Assembly: GCA_016713535.1 (NCBI GenBank)
Contig: JADJOY010000004.1
Coordinates: 62,001 to 126,000, forward strand
Direction of reading: 5' to 3'
Source: JADJOY01 sp016713535 [NCBI: Deltaproteobacteria bacterium]
Lineage (GTDB): Bacteria; JADJOY01
Length of the DNA stretch: 64,000 nucleotides
A program made the translations under genes and the position numbers. The notes under the pieces are model-generated. The model searched no databases. It worked only from the letters and a program-made list of their open reading frames with translations, and had not been told where the DNA came from. Each line of letters starts with the position of its first letter. The first letter of the stretch is position 1. This document shows positions 38,255 through 46,988 of the stretch, piece by piece.

Positions 38255-38809
38255 ATGTATCAGCCGCTCGACGCAGGCTCGGCCGCGCTGGTGGTCATCG
38301 ACATCCAGGAGCGGCTGATGGCCGCGATCGCGAACCGTGACGAGGTCGTGAAGAACGCGTCGCTGCTGCTTCGCCTCGCCGAGATCCAGCGCATCCCGAA
38401 GCTGGTCACGACCCAGTACAAGGCCGGCATCGGGCCGATCGTGCCGGGCGTCGAGGATCTCCTCGGCGAGGCGCAGCCGGTCTTCGACAAGACCGAATTC
38501 TCGTGCCTCGCCAACGAAGGCGCCGCGCGCGGCCTCGCCGAGCTCGGCCGCAAGCGGCTGGTCCTCACCGGCGTCGAGGCGCACATCTGCGTCTACCAGA
38601 CCGCGCTGGCGTGCAGGAATGCGGGCTACGAGGTCACGGTGGTCGCGGACGGCGTCGGATCGCGCACCTCCGAGAACCACGTGCTCGGTCTCGAGCGGAT
38701 GCAGACTCTCGGTTGCCAGATCGCGTCCACGGAGATGGTGATCTACGAGTTCCTCGGCAAGGCGGGCACGCCCGACTTCAAGAAGCTGCTCCCGTACCTC
38801 AAGGGGTGA
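38255..38809 (+). CDS. Isochorismatase-family cysteine hydrolase
   Basis: A 184-aa hydrolase of the isochorismatase/nicotinamidase fold. The catalytic triad is visible: Asp in 'ALVVIDIQERL' (about Asp16), Lys in 'RKRLVLTGVEAHICVYQTAL' region, with the nucleophilic Cys in 'EAHICVYQTA'. The cis-peptide 'GVEAH' precedes the Cys. It resembles YcaC-like hydrolases of unknown substrate rather than true isochorismatases. A perfect AGGAGG lies 8 bases before the ATG. It converges with the E2-type gene. Confidence 0.9.
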   Translation: MYQPLDAGSAALVVIDIQERLMAAIANRDEVVKNASLLLRLAEIQRIPKLVTTQYKAGIGPIVPGVEDLLGEAQPVFDKTEFSCLANEGAARGLAELGRKRLVLTGVEAHICVYQTALACRNAGYEVTVVADGVGSRTSENHVLGLERMQTLGCQIASTEMVIYEFLGKAGTPDFKKLLPYLKG

Positions 38810-39648
38810 GCACCGGGAGCGTGTCGAAGCGCTCGAAGGGGTTCGAGAAGTAGTCCTGCAGCGTACGCGCCATGATCGCGGCGTGGGCGCCGTCGAGCAC
38901 GCGGTGATCGAAGGTGACGTTGAGGCGCATCACCTTGCCCACGACGATGGCTCCGTCCTTCACGACTGGCACCTCCTGCACGGCGCCCATCGCGATGAGC
39001 AGCGGCACGCGGCTGTAAGGCACCAGCGGCACGTACGCCTCGTCGATCCCGAGGGTGCCGATGTTGGTGATCATGAGCGAGCCGAACGGGTCCTTGGGGA
39101 TGCCGAAGCGGCGCAGGTCGAAGTTGAGACCGAAGCTCACGAAGCCCATGAAGTCGAGGACTGGGCGCAGGAGCAGGATCGGTAGCCGCTTGAAGATCGA
39201 GCGCGACTGCTCGGAGCTCGCGGTCCTTGCCGGTCCGCACCTTCTCGACCCGGGTCTCGAACTCGTCGACGATCTCGACCAAGGACTTGCGCTCCGGATC
39301 GTGGATCGTGAGGCCGCTCAGGTCGTACTCGCCGGTGACCGAGTCCTCGATCACGGCCTGGAAGAAGACGCCCACCCGCTCGCGCAGGTAGATGCGACCG
39401 AAGCGCAAGATCGCGTTGGCGTCCGGCATCTTCCGGTACACGCCACCCATCGCCTTGCACATGAGGTGAGTGAGGGTCACGCGCCGCCCGGTCGCGGCGC
39501 GGAAGGCGTCGACGTAGCGGAGCGCCTCGTCGACCCGGATCGTCATGGTGCCGTAGACGCTCGGGTCGCCGACGGTGCGCCAGGTTCCGAGCGCCATGCG
39601 CCGGAAGGTCGAGAGCTTGGGCTTGGGAACGAGCTCGAGATTAGGCAT
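38799..39648 (-). CDS. Stand-alone E2-type (2-oxoacid dehydrogenase) acyltransferase domain, one indel
   Basis: A 282-aa (repaired) protein of the E2 catalytic-domain (CoA-dependent acyltransferase) fold, without the lipoyl or peripheral-subunit-binding domains of PDH/OGDH E2. The catalytic motif is 'FDHRVLDGAHAA' (HxxxDG) near the C-terminus, and 'GSLMITNIGTLGIDEAYVPL' also fits. As written, an extra base near 39213 breaks the frame; repair gives 'KDRELEQSRSIFKRLPILLL'. Without a lipoyl domain it cannot act as a normal E2, so it may acylate another substrate. It overlaps the upstream PlsB-like acyltransferase gene by 8 bases, which ties it to lipid synthesis by context only. Confidence 0.85.
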
Positions 39649-41206
39649 CCGGATGCTCCGCGGCGGGGTCGCCCGCCGTGAGATGTGCGTCGATCGAGTG
39701 CGCGTAGTAGCGGATCACGTCTTCCCGGCCGCGACGGACGGTCACCGTGGTGCCATCGCGCTGCACCAGGCCACGGCGCACCAGGATCTCGAGCGCGACA
39801 TCGAGGAGCACGCGCGCCTCTCCGGCGTCGAGATAGGCTTCCTCGAACTCGACCAGCCCGCCGCGCCGGTCGGATCGCTCGTCGCCGAGGCGCTCCCGTG
39901 CGCCGCGCTCGGCCTCGAACTCCTTGCCCATGAGGATGGCCGCGCCGGCGCGCTCGGCGCGGGTTCGCAAGCGCGCGATCTCGGTCCGCAACTCGTCGAC
40001 GCCGACAGCGCCCGGGCCGAGCCGCGCGAGCGCGGCGCACGCGAGCGGTACCGGCGTGACCGGGATCGAACGTGAGATCCGGTCCATCAGGTGCCCGGCG
40101 AGATGCTTGACCGCGTCGACGCGAGGACCGCGCTCTTCGTTCTCGCGCGCGCTGCCCGACTCGTCCCATTCCGGCCGGTTACGCGCGCGGTACTCGTCGA
40201 ACGAGAGCGGCTCGCCGATTCGCACGCTCGCGTAGCCGTGGCGCCGGATCCGCCCGCTCGCCAGCCGCACGGCGTTCGCGATCAGTGTCGGCGGGCCGAA
40301 CACCAGCAACCGCGCGAGCGACAGGGCCTTGCTGGAAACCGTCGGCTTGCGTGCCCGCCCCGCGGCCTCGTCGAGGAGGTGGCGGTCCTCGAGCACCCAG
40401 TCGAAGTTGATGCCGACCGGCACGAAGACCAAGTCGTCGCGGAAGCTCGGGTCCGACTTGAGCTGCACCAGGTAATCGAGAAGCCCGATCTTGGGCTCGC
40501 GGAGCTTGCCGTCGCGGCTCAGCCCACCCTCGAGGAAGATCCCCTGCGTCAGCCCGCGCGCGCTGATGTGCTGCACGTAGCGCTTGAGGACCGTGTGGTA
40601 GAAGGGGTCGCGAAAGCCGCGTCGCACGAAGTACGAGCCGAAGCTCTTGAAGAGGTGCTCGAGCGGCCAGACCCGCGCCCACTCGCCGACGGCGTAGCTG
40701 AGCGTGATGTGGCGCGCGAGCAGGTACGCCATCAGCACGTAGTCGACGTTGCTGCGGTGGTTGGCGACGAAGATGACCACGCAGCCACGCGGCAGCCGCT
40801 GCACCGCCTCCAGATTCTTCTTGTCGACCACCACCTGGTAGAGCCCGTTCACCAGCGCGCGGGCGACGCGGTAGCCGATCTGGTAGTACGAGAGCAGGTT
40901 GAACGAGGGGACGATCTCGTCGAGGTAGTCCTCGGCGATCGCGCGCGCATCCTCGATGCGGATGCCGTCTGCGATCGCCTTGCGCAGGATGCGCTCGTGG
41001 AGCACTGGATCGTTCATCATCTCGTCTACGACGACCACCTTCGACGCGAAGCGGTAGGCCTCGCGCGAGAGGTGCGCCTCGCGGATGAACTCGCGCACCG
41101 AGCGCTCGATGCGCCGCGCCAGTGAGCGCAGGACCACCGAGCGCAGGACCTCGTAGACCACGATCCCGAACAGGACCCAGGCGAACTCGACGAGGAAGCG
41201 CGGCAC
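39641..41206 (-). CDS. PlsB-like glycerol-3-phosphate/lysophospholipid acyltransferase
   Basis: A 521-aa membrane-associated acyltransferase of the LPLAT/PlsB superfamily. The HxxxxD motif is 'VANHRSNVDYVL', motif II 'GSYFVRRGFRDPFY' and motif III 'GIFLEGGLSRDGKL', the Gly-Gly form seen in PlsB/DHAPAT-like enzymes. An N-terminal hydrophobic helix (residues 1-25) may anchor it. It is shorter than E. coli PlsB. The last ~130 residues are helical and charged. It transfers an acyl chain to glycerol-3-phosphate or a related acceptor at the inner membrane. The start is a GTG. Its stop overlaps the start of the E2-type acyltransferase. Confidence 0.87.
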   Translation of the reverse strand: MPRFLVEFAWVLFGIVVYEVLRSVVLRSLARRIERSVREFIREAHLSREAYRFASKVVVVDEMMNDPVLHERILRKAIADGIRIEDARAIAEDYLDEIVPSFNLLSYYQIGYRVARALVNGLYQVVVDKKNLEAVQRLPRGCVVIFVANHRSNVDYVLMAYLLARHITLSYAVGEWARVWPLEHLFKSFGSYFVRRGFRDPFYHTVLKRYVQHISARGLTQGIFLEGGLSRDGKLREPKIGLLDYLVQLKSDPSFRDDLVFVPVGINFDWVLEDRHLLDEAAGRARKPTVSSKALSLARLLVFGPPTLIANAVRLASGRIRRHGYASVRIGEPLSFDEYRARNRPEWDESGSARENEERGPRVDAVKHLAGHLMDRISRSIPVTPVPLACAALARLGPGAVGVDELRTEIARLRTRAERAGAAILMGKEFEAERGARERLGDERSDRRGGLVEFEEAYLDAGEARVLLDVALEILVRRGLVQRDGTTVTVRRGREDVIRYYAHSIDAHLTAGDPAAEHPDA

Positions 41207-41312
41207 GGTGGGGGGGAGGGCTCGGGCGGACGGGTCGCGAGCGAGGACCCGCCACGTCTACCACCGCTATCCGCGGCGAATCCACCTCGACGCGGGGGGC
41301 CGCGGCGGTTCA

Positions 41313-42200
41313 TTACTCAGCGAGCGCTGGCCGTGGAGGTGAGCAGTCGCCGACGAGGGTGCCGTACCCGTCGCGGAACGTGGGGAAGCGCAACCGGTAG
41401 CCGGTGGCGCGGAGCCGCGCGTTGCTGCAGCGCTTGCTGCCGCCGCGCCCACCCGGGCCGGACGAGGGGGGCTCGAGCGCGCGGTGCGGTGGCGCGGTCC
41501 CGAGGCGATCCGCGAGCCAGTGGTAGACGGTACAGCGGTCGGTCGGCTCGTCGTCGACGCCGACGTAGATCGGCGCGGGGGCCGGCACGTGGAGCGCGAG
41601 GTGCGCCAGGAATCCCGCGCAGTCGTCGCGGTGGATGCGGTTGGAGTAGGTGGGCGCTCCGTCGTGGCACGTGAGGGTCCCGTCGCGAACGCCGGTCACG
41701 AGCCGCGTGCGGCCCGGACCGTAGATCCCGGCGAACCGGACGATGGTGACTGGCAGGCCGCTCGCGAGTGCCAGCTCCTCGGCCTCGAGGAGGATCCGGC
41801 CCGTGAAATGGCGCGGCTCCGTCGCGGAGCTCTCGTCGACCCACTCGCCGTGCTCCTGGCCGTAGACCGCGGTGCTGGAGGTGAAGAAGACCCGTCGCAC
41901 CGAGCTCGCTGCGCCGTGTGCGTGGATCCAGCTCAGCACGCCAGATAGGCCCGCCACGTACGCGCCGCGGTACGCCGTCTCGTCGGGTCCATCGGCCGCG
42001 GCGGTGTAGAAGACGGTCTCGACGTCCGCGGGCCACGCCGGGAAGGTCGTCGGGTCGACGAGGTCCGCCGCGATGGCTTCGATCGGCGCGGGGATCCGCG
42101 CGGCGTCCCGCCGCAGGCCGACGACGTTCACCCCGGCTCGAGCGAGCGTCAGCCCCAGTTGACCGCCGACGTCGCCGCAGCCGGCGATCAGGACGCGCAT
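41313..42200 (-). CDS. NAD-dependent epimerase/dehydratase family protein (YeeZ-like)
   Basis: A 295-aa extended-SDR protein. The nucleotide-binding motif is 'LIAGCGDVGGQLGLTLARAG' and the central motif 'VFFTSSTAVYGQ' gives the Ser/Tyr of the active site. 'FAGIYGPGR' and 'NRIHRDDCAGFLAHLAL' are the sugar-nucleotide and C-domain landmarks of the YeeZ group. The Lys of YxxxK is not obvious, so catalysis is uncertain. The start overlaps the end of the PAP2 gene by 13 bases, so the two are coupled. Confidence 0.85.
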   Translation of the reverse strand: MRVLIAGCGDVGGQLGLTLARAGVNVVGLRRDAARIPAPIEAIAADLVDPTTFPAWPADVETVFYTAAADGPDETAYRGAYVAGLSGVLSWIHAHGAASSVRRVFFTSSTAVYGQEHGEWVDESSATEPRHFTGRILLEAEELALASGLPVTIVRFAGIYGPGRTRLVTGVRDGTLTCHDGAPTYSNRIHRDDCAGFLAHLALHVPAPAPIYVGVDDEPTDRCTVYHWLADRLGTAPPHRALEPPSSGPGGRGGSKRCSNARLRATGYRLRFPTFRDGYGTLVGDCSPPRPALAE

Positions 42201-42883
42201 CGCGACCCACTCGCGAGGGCGCGCCGTGCGTCCCGTACCCCCGCCACGCGCAGGCCGGCCATCCACCCGATCGCCGCGGTTGCCACGCCCGCGGGAATGT
42301 CCACCACGTAGTGCTGCCGGATCAGCACCGTCGACGCGGTCACGCCCAGCGCGCCCGCCACCACCAGCCAGCGCGCAGCGCTGCGGTGGCGGAGGTGGAA
42401 GAGCGCGGCGAGCATGCTGTGCGCCACGTGCATGCTCGGGAACACGTTCACCCCACCGTCGGCGTCGATGAAGCGCAGCAACACCCCACACGTGAGCCCG
42501 CTGCAGTCGAGTGGGGGCGGGATCATGCGGATCGGCAGGGCGATCCACGCCGCCCACGCGATCACCGTGGCGACGCCGTAGGCGGCGACCATCGGCGTGA
42601 AGTCACTCCACCGCCGCGCGAGCCATGCGGGCGAGATGGCGATGAGGTAGTAGCCGATGTAGATCCAGAACGCCTCGGGCACGAACGGGACGTGGTGGTC
42701 GAGCCAGATGTCGAGTCGGATCGGCGGCGTGCCGTCGGCGAAACGAGCCAGGTTCCAGTTGGCGAGGACGACGTACGAGGCCAGGATGAAGGCCCCACAG
42801 CCGAACGCGAACACCCAGCGCTGGACCTGGAAGGACGATGGAGCGGCACCGTCCGAGTGGGGGAGAGCGCTGGACGTGGCCAT
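42188..42883 (-). CDS. PAP2-family membrane phosphatase
   Basis: A 231-aa inner-membrane protein with about six helices. The PAP2 signature is present in the C-terminal half: 'NVFPSMHVAHSMLAAL' and 'LIRQHYVVDIPAG', with the His and Asp of the active site. The first motif (KxxxxxxRP) is not obvious, so it resembles the inositol-phosphorylceramide-synthase-like branch. It may dephosphorylate a lipid phosphate (phosphatidate or undecaprenyl diphosphate). I start at 'MATSSALP', closest to the first helix. It overlaps the downstream epimerase gene. Confidence 0.85.
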   Translation of the reverse strand: MATSSALPHSDGAAPSSFQVQRWVFAFGCGAFILASYVVLANWNLARFADGTPPIRLDIWLDHHVPFVPEAFWIYIGYYLIAISPAWLARRWSDFTPMVAAYGVATVIAWAAWIALPIRMIPPPLDCSGLTCGVLLRFIDADGGVNVFPSMHVAHSMLAALFHLRHRSAARWLVVAGALGVTASTVLIRQHYVVDIPAGVATAAIGWMAGLRVAGVRDARRALASGSRCAS

Positions 42884-42957
42884 GGTGGGATCGAGAAGCG
42901 AGGCTAGCGGAACGGAGCCTCGGGATACTTTCGTTGCCGCCGGCGGGAGGAGCAAAC

Positions 42958-43569
42958 ATGACCGCGGACTGGCTGGGCGTCGCGCGTGCGCGCGCCGACG
43001 AGATCAACGCGAAGGATCCGCGCGCCGTCGCCGCGCCCGATGGACGCTCGCTCCCGTTCGAGATCGCCTATGCCGACCGCCTCGAGCACTGGATCGACCT
43101 GCTCGTGTCGCGCCCGAGCGCCGCGCTGGCCTTTGCGTGCCGAGCCCAGCACGTCAAGCGTTGGGAGATCCCCCGTGACGCGTTTCCCGAAGGGCGCGCC
43201 GGATACCACGCGTGGCGACGCAAGCTCGAGGATCTGCACGTCGCGGTCGCGCGAGACATCCTGGCGGGCGCCGGCTGTGGCGCGGACGAGACGCGGCGCG
43301 TCGAACGGATCCTGCGCAAGCAGGGGCGCGACACCGATCCCGAGATCCAGGCGATGCAGGACGCCGTCAGCCTCGTGACCGTGGAGATGCAGATGGAGTC
43401 GCTCGAGGCGAAGCTGGACGAGGCGAAGCTCGTCGACGTCCTCCGCCGGACCATGGCCAAGATGAGCCCCGCGGGGCGCGAGCTCGCCTCGCGCATCCCG
43501 CTCGAACGAGACGCACGGCGCATCCTGGCGCTCGCGGCCGACGCGCTCGCGCGCGTCGAGCGGGCCTGA
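42958..43569 (+). CDS. DUF4202 family protein
   Basis: A 203-aa soluble protein of the DUF4202 family, function unknown. The family core is visible: 'YADRLEHWIDLL', 'CRAQHVKRWEIPRDAFPEGR', 'GYHAWRRKLEDLH' and 'VSLVTVEMQMES' (an HD-like set of His/Asp residues). A GGGAGGAG site precedes the ATG. It is divergent from the PAP2 gene with ~75 bases between starts. Confidence 0.87.
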   Translation: MTADWLGVARARADEINAKDPRAVAAPDGRSLPFEIAYADRLEHWIDLLVSRPSAALAFACRAQHVKRWEIPRDAFPEGRAGYHAWRRKLEDLHVAVARDILAGAGCGADETRRVERILRKQGRDTDPEIQAMQDAVSLVTVEMQMESLEAKLDEAKLVDVLRRTMAKMSPAGRELASRIPLERDARRILALAADALARVERA

Positions 43570-43652
43570 GCGGCTGAGTTCTCGGCCCATCACGGGCGCG
43601 ATTGCTCTCTCATTTCGCGGTGCGTTACCCTCGCTCGGCCGAGGAAGACGAG

Positions 43653-44168
43653 ATGGGCTCCTTGCCGCGACCCGCCGCTGCCATGATCCGTGCAGCGCGC
43701 ACGTTCTATGTCGCGGAGGCCGCCGGCGGGCTGCTCTACCGGCGCCTCGCCGAGGCGGTCGGCAACGACGATGTCCGGCACGCCCTCGACCAGTTCGCGG
43801 ACGACGAGTACCGGCACGCCGACTGGTACCTCGACTGGTTGATCGCCCGGGACGTGGCACCTCCGCGGCTCGACGGCGTGGTGGCGAGGATCGCGCCCGC
43901 TCTCGCCCGGCTCCTGTCGGCCCGGAGCCTCGAGGACCAGCTCAAGCTCTTTTCGTCCGGAGAGGCCGCGGCGGCGCGTCACTTGAGGGAGCTCTCGACG
44001 CGAATCCACGACCCGGCGCTCCGGGCGGTCGTCGAGCGGACGATCCCGGCGGAGCAGGGCCACGCCGACTGGTTTCCCGCGGTCGGCCAGCGGATGCTCG
44101 CGCCCGCCGACCGGCTGCGGCACGCCGGCTTCGCGCGGCGCCCGGCCTCGCCACCGGCGCCGCGCTGA
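43653..44168 (+). CDS. Small ferritin-like diiron protein
   Basis: A 171-aa protein with the four-helix diiron pattern of the ferritin-like superfamily. The Glu-x-x-His motifs are 'DDEYRHADWYLDWL' and 'AEQGHADWFPAV', each repeated on a helix pair, with additional Glu in 'YVAEAAGGLLYRR'. It could store iron or act as an oxidase. I choose the ATG with GAGGAAG upstream; a TTG 17 codons earlier is in frame. The Ala/Pro-rich C-terminus is likely disordered. Confidence 0.78.
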   Translation: MGSLPRPAAAMIRAARTFYVAEAAGGLLYRRLAEAVGNDDVRHALDQFADDEYRHADWYLDWLIARDVAPPRLDGVVARIAPALARLLSARSLEDQLKLFSSGEAAAARHLRELSTRIHDPALRAVVERTIPAEQGHADWFPAVGQRMLAPADRLRHAGFARRPASPPAPR

Positions 44169-44211
44169 CTCGAGGCCGGACGCGCGAGGGCGCGCCGCGC
44201 GACATCCAACG

Positions 44212-44934
44212 ATGCCCAAGCCCGGCTCCCGTAGCCCGCGACGTGACGCGGTGACCCGAGATCGCGACCGCACGCTAGTCCTGATGCGGCGCCGGCTGCG
44301 CGAGGCGCAGGTGACGATCCTCCGGCGCATCCCGCGCAAGCGCCACCTGCGCGACACGTGGGTGCACCGGCGCTTCGGCGAGCGGCTCTTCGACCCCGAG
44401 ATCTGGCACGTCGGGCGCCCCGGCGTTGCGGGCGGGCTGGCGGTGGGAGTGCTGATCAGCTTCACGCCGCTCATTGGCTTGCACATGGTGATGGCCGCGC
44501 TCGCCGCGTACGTGCTCAGGCTCAACCTGCCCGCGGCGCTGGTCGGGGCCTGGTTCATGAACCCGGTCACGGCGCCGGTGCTGCTGGTCGCGGTGTACAA
44601 GGTCGGCGCCGCGCTCGACTGGCTACCGGAGATCCAGCTCGGAACCGGTTACCCGGCGGCGTTCCGCAAGCTCCTCCATCAGCTCGCCGAGCTGTCGCTC
44701 GGAGGGCTGGTGCTGGGCGCGGCCGCCGCCGCCGCGACCTACGCTCTGGTGACGGTGTCGTGGGCGCCGGCTCGCTGGGCGCTCGCGCGCAGCGGCGTCG
44801 GTCACCCGCAGCGTACCCCCGGCGGCGAACGGCAGGTCGACCCACGGGTGGAGTCGACCGACGAGGCGCCGCTCCGCGGTGGGCGAGAGAGTGACGCGGC
44901 CGCGCGCTCCGACGTCGACCGCTCGGCACACTGA
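44212..44934 (+). CDS. DUF2062 membrane protein
   Basis: A 240-aa inner-membrane protein of the DUF2062 family, function unknown, with three hydrophobic segments. The family block runs from 'GRPGVAGGLAVGVLISFTPL' through 'LNLPAALVGAWFMNPVTAPV' (a conserved NPxT motif). The C-terminal ~50 residues are Arg/Asp-rich and probably cytosolic. The HAD phosphatase gene follows immediately, so they may be co-transcribed. Confidence 0.87.
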   Translation: MPKPGSRSPRRDAVTRDRDRTLVLMRRRLREAQVTILRRIPRKRHLRDTWVHRRFGERLFDPEIWHVGRPGVAGGLAVGVLISFTPLIGLHMVMAALAAYVLRLNLPAALVGAWFMNPVTAPVLLVAVYKVGAALDWLPEIQLGTGYPAAFRKLLHQLAELSLGGLVLGAAAAAATYALVTVSWAPARWALARSGVGHPQRTPGGERQVDPRVESTDEAPLRGGRESDAAARSDVDRSAH

Positions 44935-44935
44935 C

Positions 44936-45688
44936 GTGGCTGCGGAGCGACCTCTCGCTGAACGCGCCGCGCGCCGCGCGGCGTTCTTCGACATCGACCG
45001 GACCCTCCTCGCCAGCAACTCGGCGGCGAGCTTTGCGCGCTACATGCGGGAGGTCGGCATCGCCCGCCGCCGCGACCTCGTGGTCGCGGGCTGGTACCTC
45101 GGTCTCTACAGGATGGGCCTCCTCGAGCCTTCCCAGGCGCTGGTGCGCTCCGCGGACGTGCTGCGCGGCAAGCCGGAGGAGTGGCTGGTCGAGCACTGCG
45201 CGCGCTGGTACGAGCGGGACGTTCGGCGCGACCTGCGCGGCGGCGCCCGCGCCCACATCGAGCATCACCGCCGCGCCGGGCACCTGGTGGTGCTGCTGTC
45301 GAGCTCGACGTGCTACCTCGGCAATCTCCTCGGCGACGAGCTCGACATCGAGCACCGGCTGGTCAACCGGCTCGTGCTCGACGACCACGGTCGCTTCACC
45401 GGTGCCTTCGTCCAGCCCCTCTGCTACGGTCACGGCAAGCGCTGGCACGCGACGCGCTTCGCCGAGGAGCACGGCGTCGACCTCGCGGAGAGCTTCTTCT
45501 ACACGGACTCCGTGACCGACCTCGGGATGCTGGAGCTGGTCGGTCACCCACGGGTCGTCGCGCCCGATCCGCGTCTGGCGCGCGAGGCGCGCCGGCGGGG
45601 GTGGCCGATCGTCGACCTCGACGACCAGCGCGCCACGCCGGACGTCGGGATCACCAGGGCGGGTGCGACACGAGGGCGTGGGCGATGA
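44936..45688 (+). CDS. HAD-IB family phosphatase
   Basis: A ~250-aa HAD-superfamily subclass IB hydrolase (SerB/PSP-like). Motif I is 'AAFFDIDRTLLASNSAASF' (nucleophile and acid Asp pair), motif II 'VLLSSSTCYLGN', motif III around 'YGHGKRWHATR', and motif IV 'FFYTDSVTDLGML'. This group includes phosphoserine phosphatase-like and lyso-phosphatidate phosphatases; the substrate is unknown. I start at the GTG directly after the DUF2062 stop; an ATG 19 codons upstream would overlap that gene by 56 bases. Its stop overlaps the next gene's ATG (ATGA). Confidence 0.88.
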   Translation: MAAERPLAERAARRAAFFDIDRTLLASNSAASFARYMREVGIARRRDLVVAGWYLGLYRMGLLEPSQALVRSADVLRGKPEEWLVEHCARWYERDVRRDLRGGARAHIEHHRRAGHLVVLLSSSTCYLGNLLGDELDIEHRLVNRLVLDDHGRFTGAFVQPLCYGHGKRWHATRFAEEHGVDLAESFFYTDSVTDLGMLELVGHPRVVAPDPRLAREARRRGWPIVDLDDQRATPDVGITRAGATRGRGR

Positions 45689-46554
45689 CCGAAGCACGGC
45701 TCCGGAGCGTCGAGGTGGATGGCCTCCGCGTCTCCTACTTCGAGCGCGGCAAGGGACCGCTGGTGCTTTGCCTGCACGGCTTTCCCGACACCGCGCACAC
45801 GTTCCTGCCCACGCTCGAGGTCCTGGCGTCGCGCGGTTTTCGCGCGATCGCGCCGTCCATGCGCGGCTACCCGCCCACGTCGCTGGCGCCGGACGGCGAC
45901 TACTCGATCGCGCGCCTCGGCAAGGACGCCCTCGCCCTCGCGGAGGCGCTCGGCGCGGCGCGGTTCGCCATCGTCGGTCACGACTGGGGAGCGACCGCGG
46001 GTTACGCGGCAGCCGCGCTCGCGCCCGAGCGGGTGGCGAAGCTCGCGACGGCCGCCGTGCCGCACCTGCGCGTCCAGCGTGCGACCCTCGACCAGGCGCG
46101 GCGCTCCTGGTACATCGGCTTCTTCCAGCTTCCGGTCGTGCCGGAGCGGGTGGTGCGGCGGAACGGCTTCGCGTTCCTCGACAAGCTGTGGCGTGACTGG
46201 TCGCCAGGCTGGCGTTACACGCCCTCCGACATCGCGCCAGTCAAGGAAGCGCTCGCGAGCGACGCCGCCCTCGCCGCCGCGCTCGGTTACTACCGCGCCC
46301 TGCCACGCTCGCTGGCCGATGCGGAGAACCGCCGCGTTGCCTTTGGCCGGCTGTCGGTGCCCGCGCTCACGTTCGCCGGGGTCGACGACGGCTGCATGGG
46401 TGTTCGGAGCTTCGATCGCCAGTCTGACGCGTTCGTCGGGCCGATGCGCACGGTGAGGCTCGAAGGCGCCGGTCACTTCATGCACCGCGAGGTGCCGGAT
46501 AGGTTCCACCGGGAGCTGGTCGAGTTCCTCGGCTCCGCCCGCGACCTGCGCTGA
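45685..46554 (+). CDS. Alpha/beta hydrolase (epoxide-hydrolase/haloalkane dehalogenase-like)
   Basis: A 289-aa alpha/beta hydrolase. The oxyanion motif is 'LCLHGFPDTAH', the nucleophile Asp is in 'IVGHDWGATAGYAAA' (GHDWGA is typical of epoxide hydrolases and haloalkane dehalogenases), and the His is in 'EGAGHFMHREVP'. An Asp nucleophile separates it from Ser esterases. The cap region 'WRDWSPGWRYTPSD' carries aromatic residues. The substrate is unknown. The ATG overlaps the HAD gene's stop, so it is translationally coupled. Confidence 0.87.
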   Translation: MTEARLRSVEVDGLRVSYFERGKGPLVLCLHGFPDTAHTFLPTLEVLASRGFRAIAPSMRGYPPTSLAPDGDYSIARLGKDALALAEALGAARFAIVGHDWGATAGYAAAALAPERVAKLATAAVPHLRVQRATLDQARRSWYIGFFQLPVVPERVVRRNGFAFLDKLWRDWSPGWRYTPSDIAPVKEALASDAALAAALGYYRALPRSLADAENRRVAFGRLSVPALTFAGVDDGCMGVRSFDRQSDAFVGPMRTVRLEGAGHFMHREVPDRFHRELVEFLGSARDLR

Positions 46555-46574
46555 GCATCCGCACGCTCCGCCGG

Positions 46575-46967
46575 TCAGCGGCCGCGCTTCGTGCCTCGAA
46601 GTCGGACCACTTCGCTCAGTGCGTATCGGAGCTGTTGCTCCGCGGCATGGCGCGCCTCCCAGCCGAGCCAGCCGAGCGCTTCGCACGCGCGCTCGGCTGC
46701 GGTGACGAGGCGTTCGAGGGCGCGTTCGAGCTCGGGATCCGCGGCGGCACGGCCACCGTCGCGCCCGCGCGGTGCCGAGGGCGAGCGCGCCCGGAGCAAG
46801 GCGCGGGAGATGCGAGTACGCGGGCGTTGCTGTGCCACGACTTCCTTCACTCGTACCGGGGGCGTCGAGTCGATGCAGTCCACGTGCCCGCGCGTCGCGA
46901 GCGGAAATGGCTTGCGTGCCGGTACCGATCGACGCCCCTCGTTCGCGGAGCAGACGGCGGAGTTCAC
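46575..46967 (-). CDS. Possible small protein (unrecognised)
   Basis: A 130-codon open frame with a GTG start, 21 bases downstream of the 116-aa membrane protein stop on the same strand. The N-terminal half is Arg/Pro-rich and not gene-like, but the C-terminal ~55 residues look like amphipathic helices ('LERLVTAAERACEALGWLGW', 'QQLRYALSEVVRLRG'). I do not recognise it. It may be a real small gene or chance coding in GC-rich DNA. If it is not a gene, the stretch 46555-46988 holds nothing else that I can identify. Confidence 0.3.
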   Translation of the reverse strand: MNSAVCSANEGRRSVPARKPFPLATRGHVDCIDSTPPVRVKEVVAQQRPRTRISRALLRARSPSAPRGRDGGRAAADPELERALERLVTAAERACEALGWLGWEARHAAEQQLRYALSEVVRLRGTKRGR

Positions 46968-46988
46968 CCGCTGGACGGAGTAAGCCGA

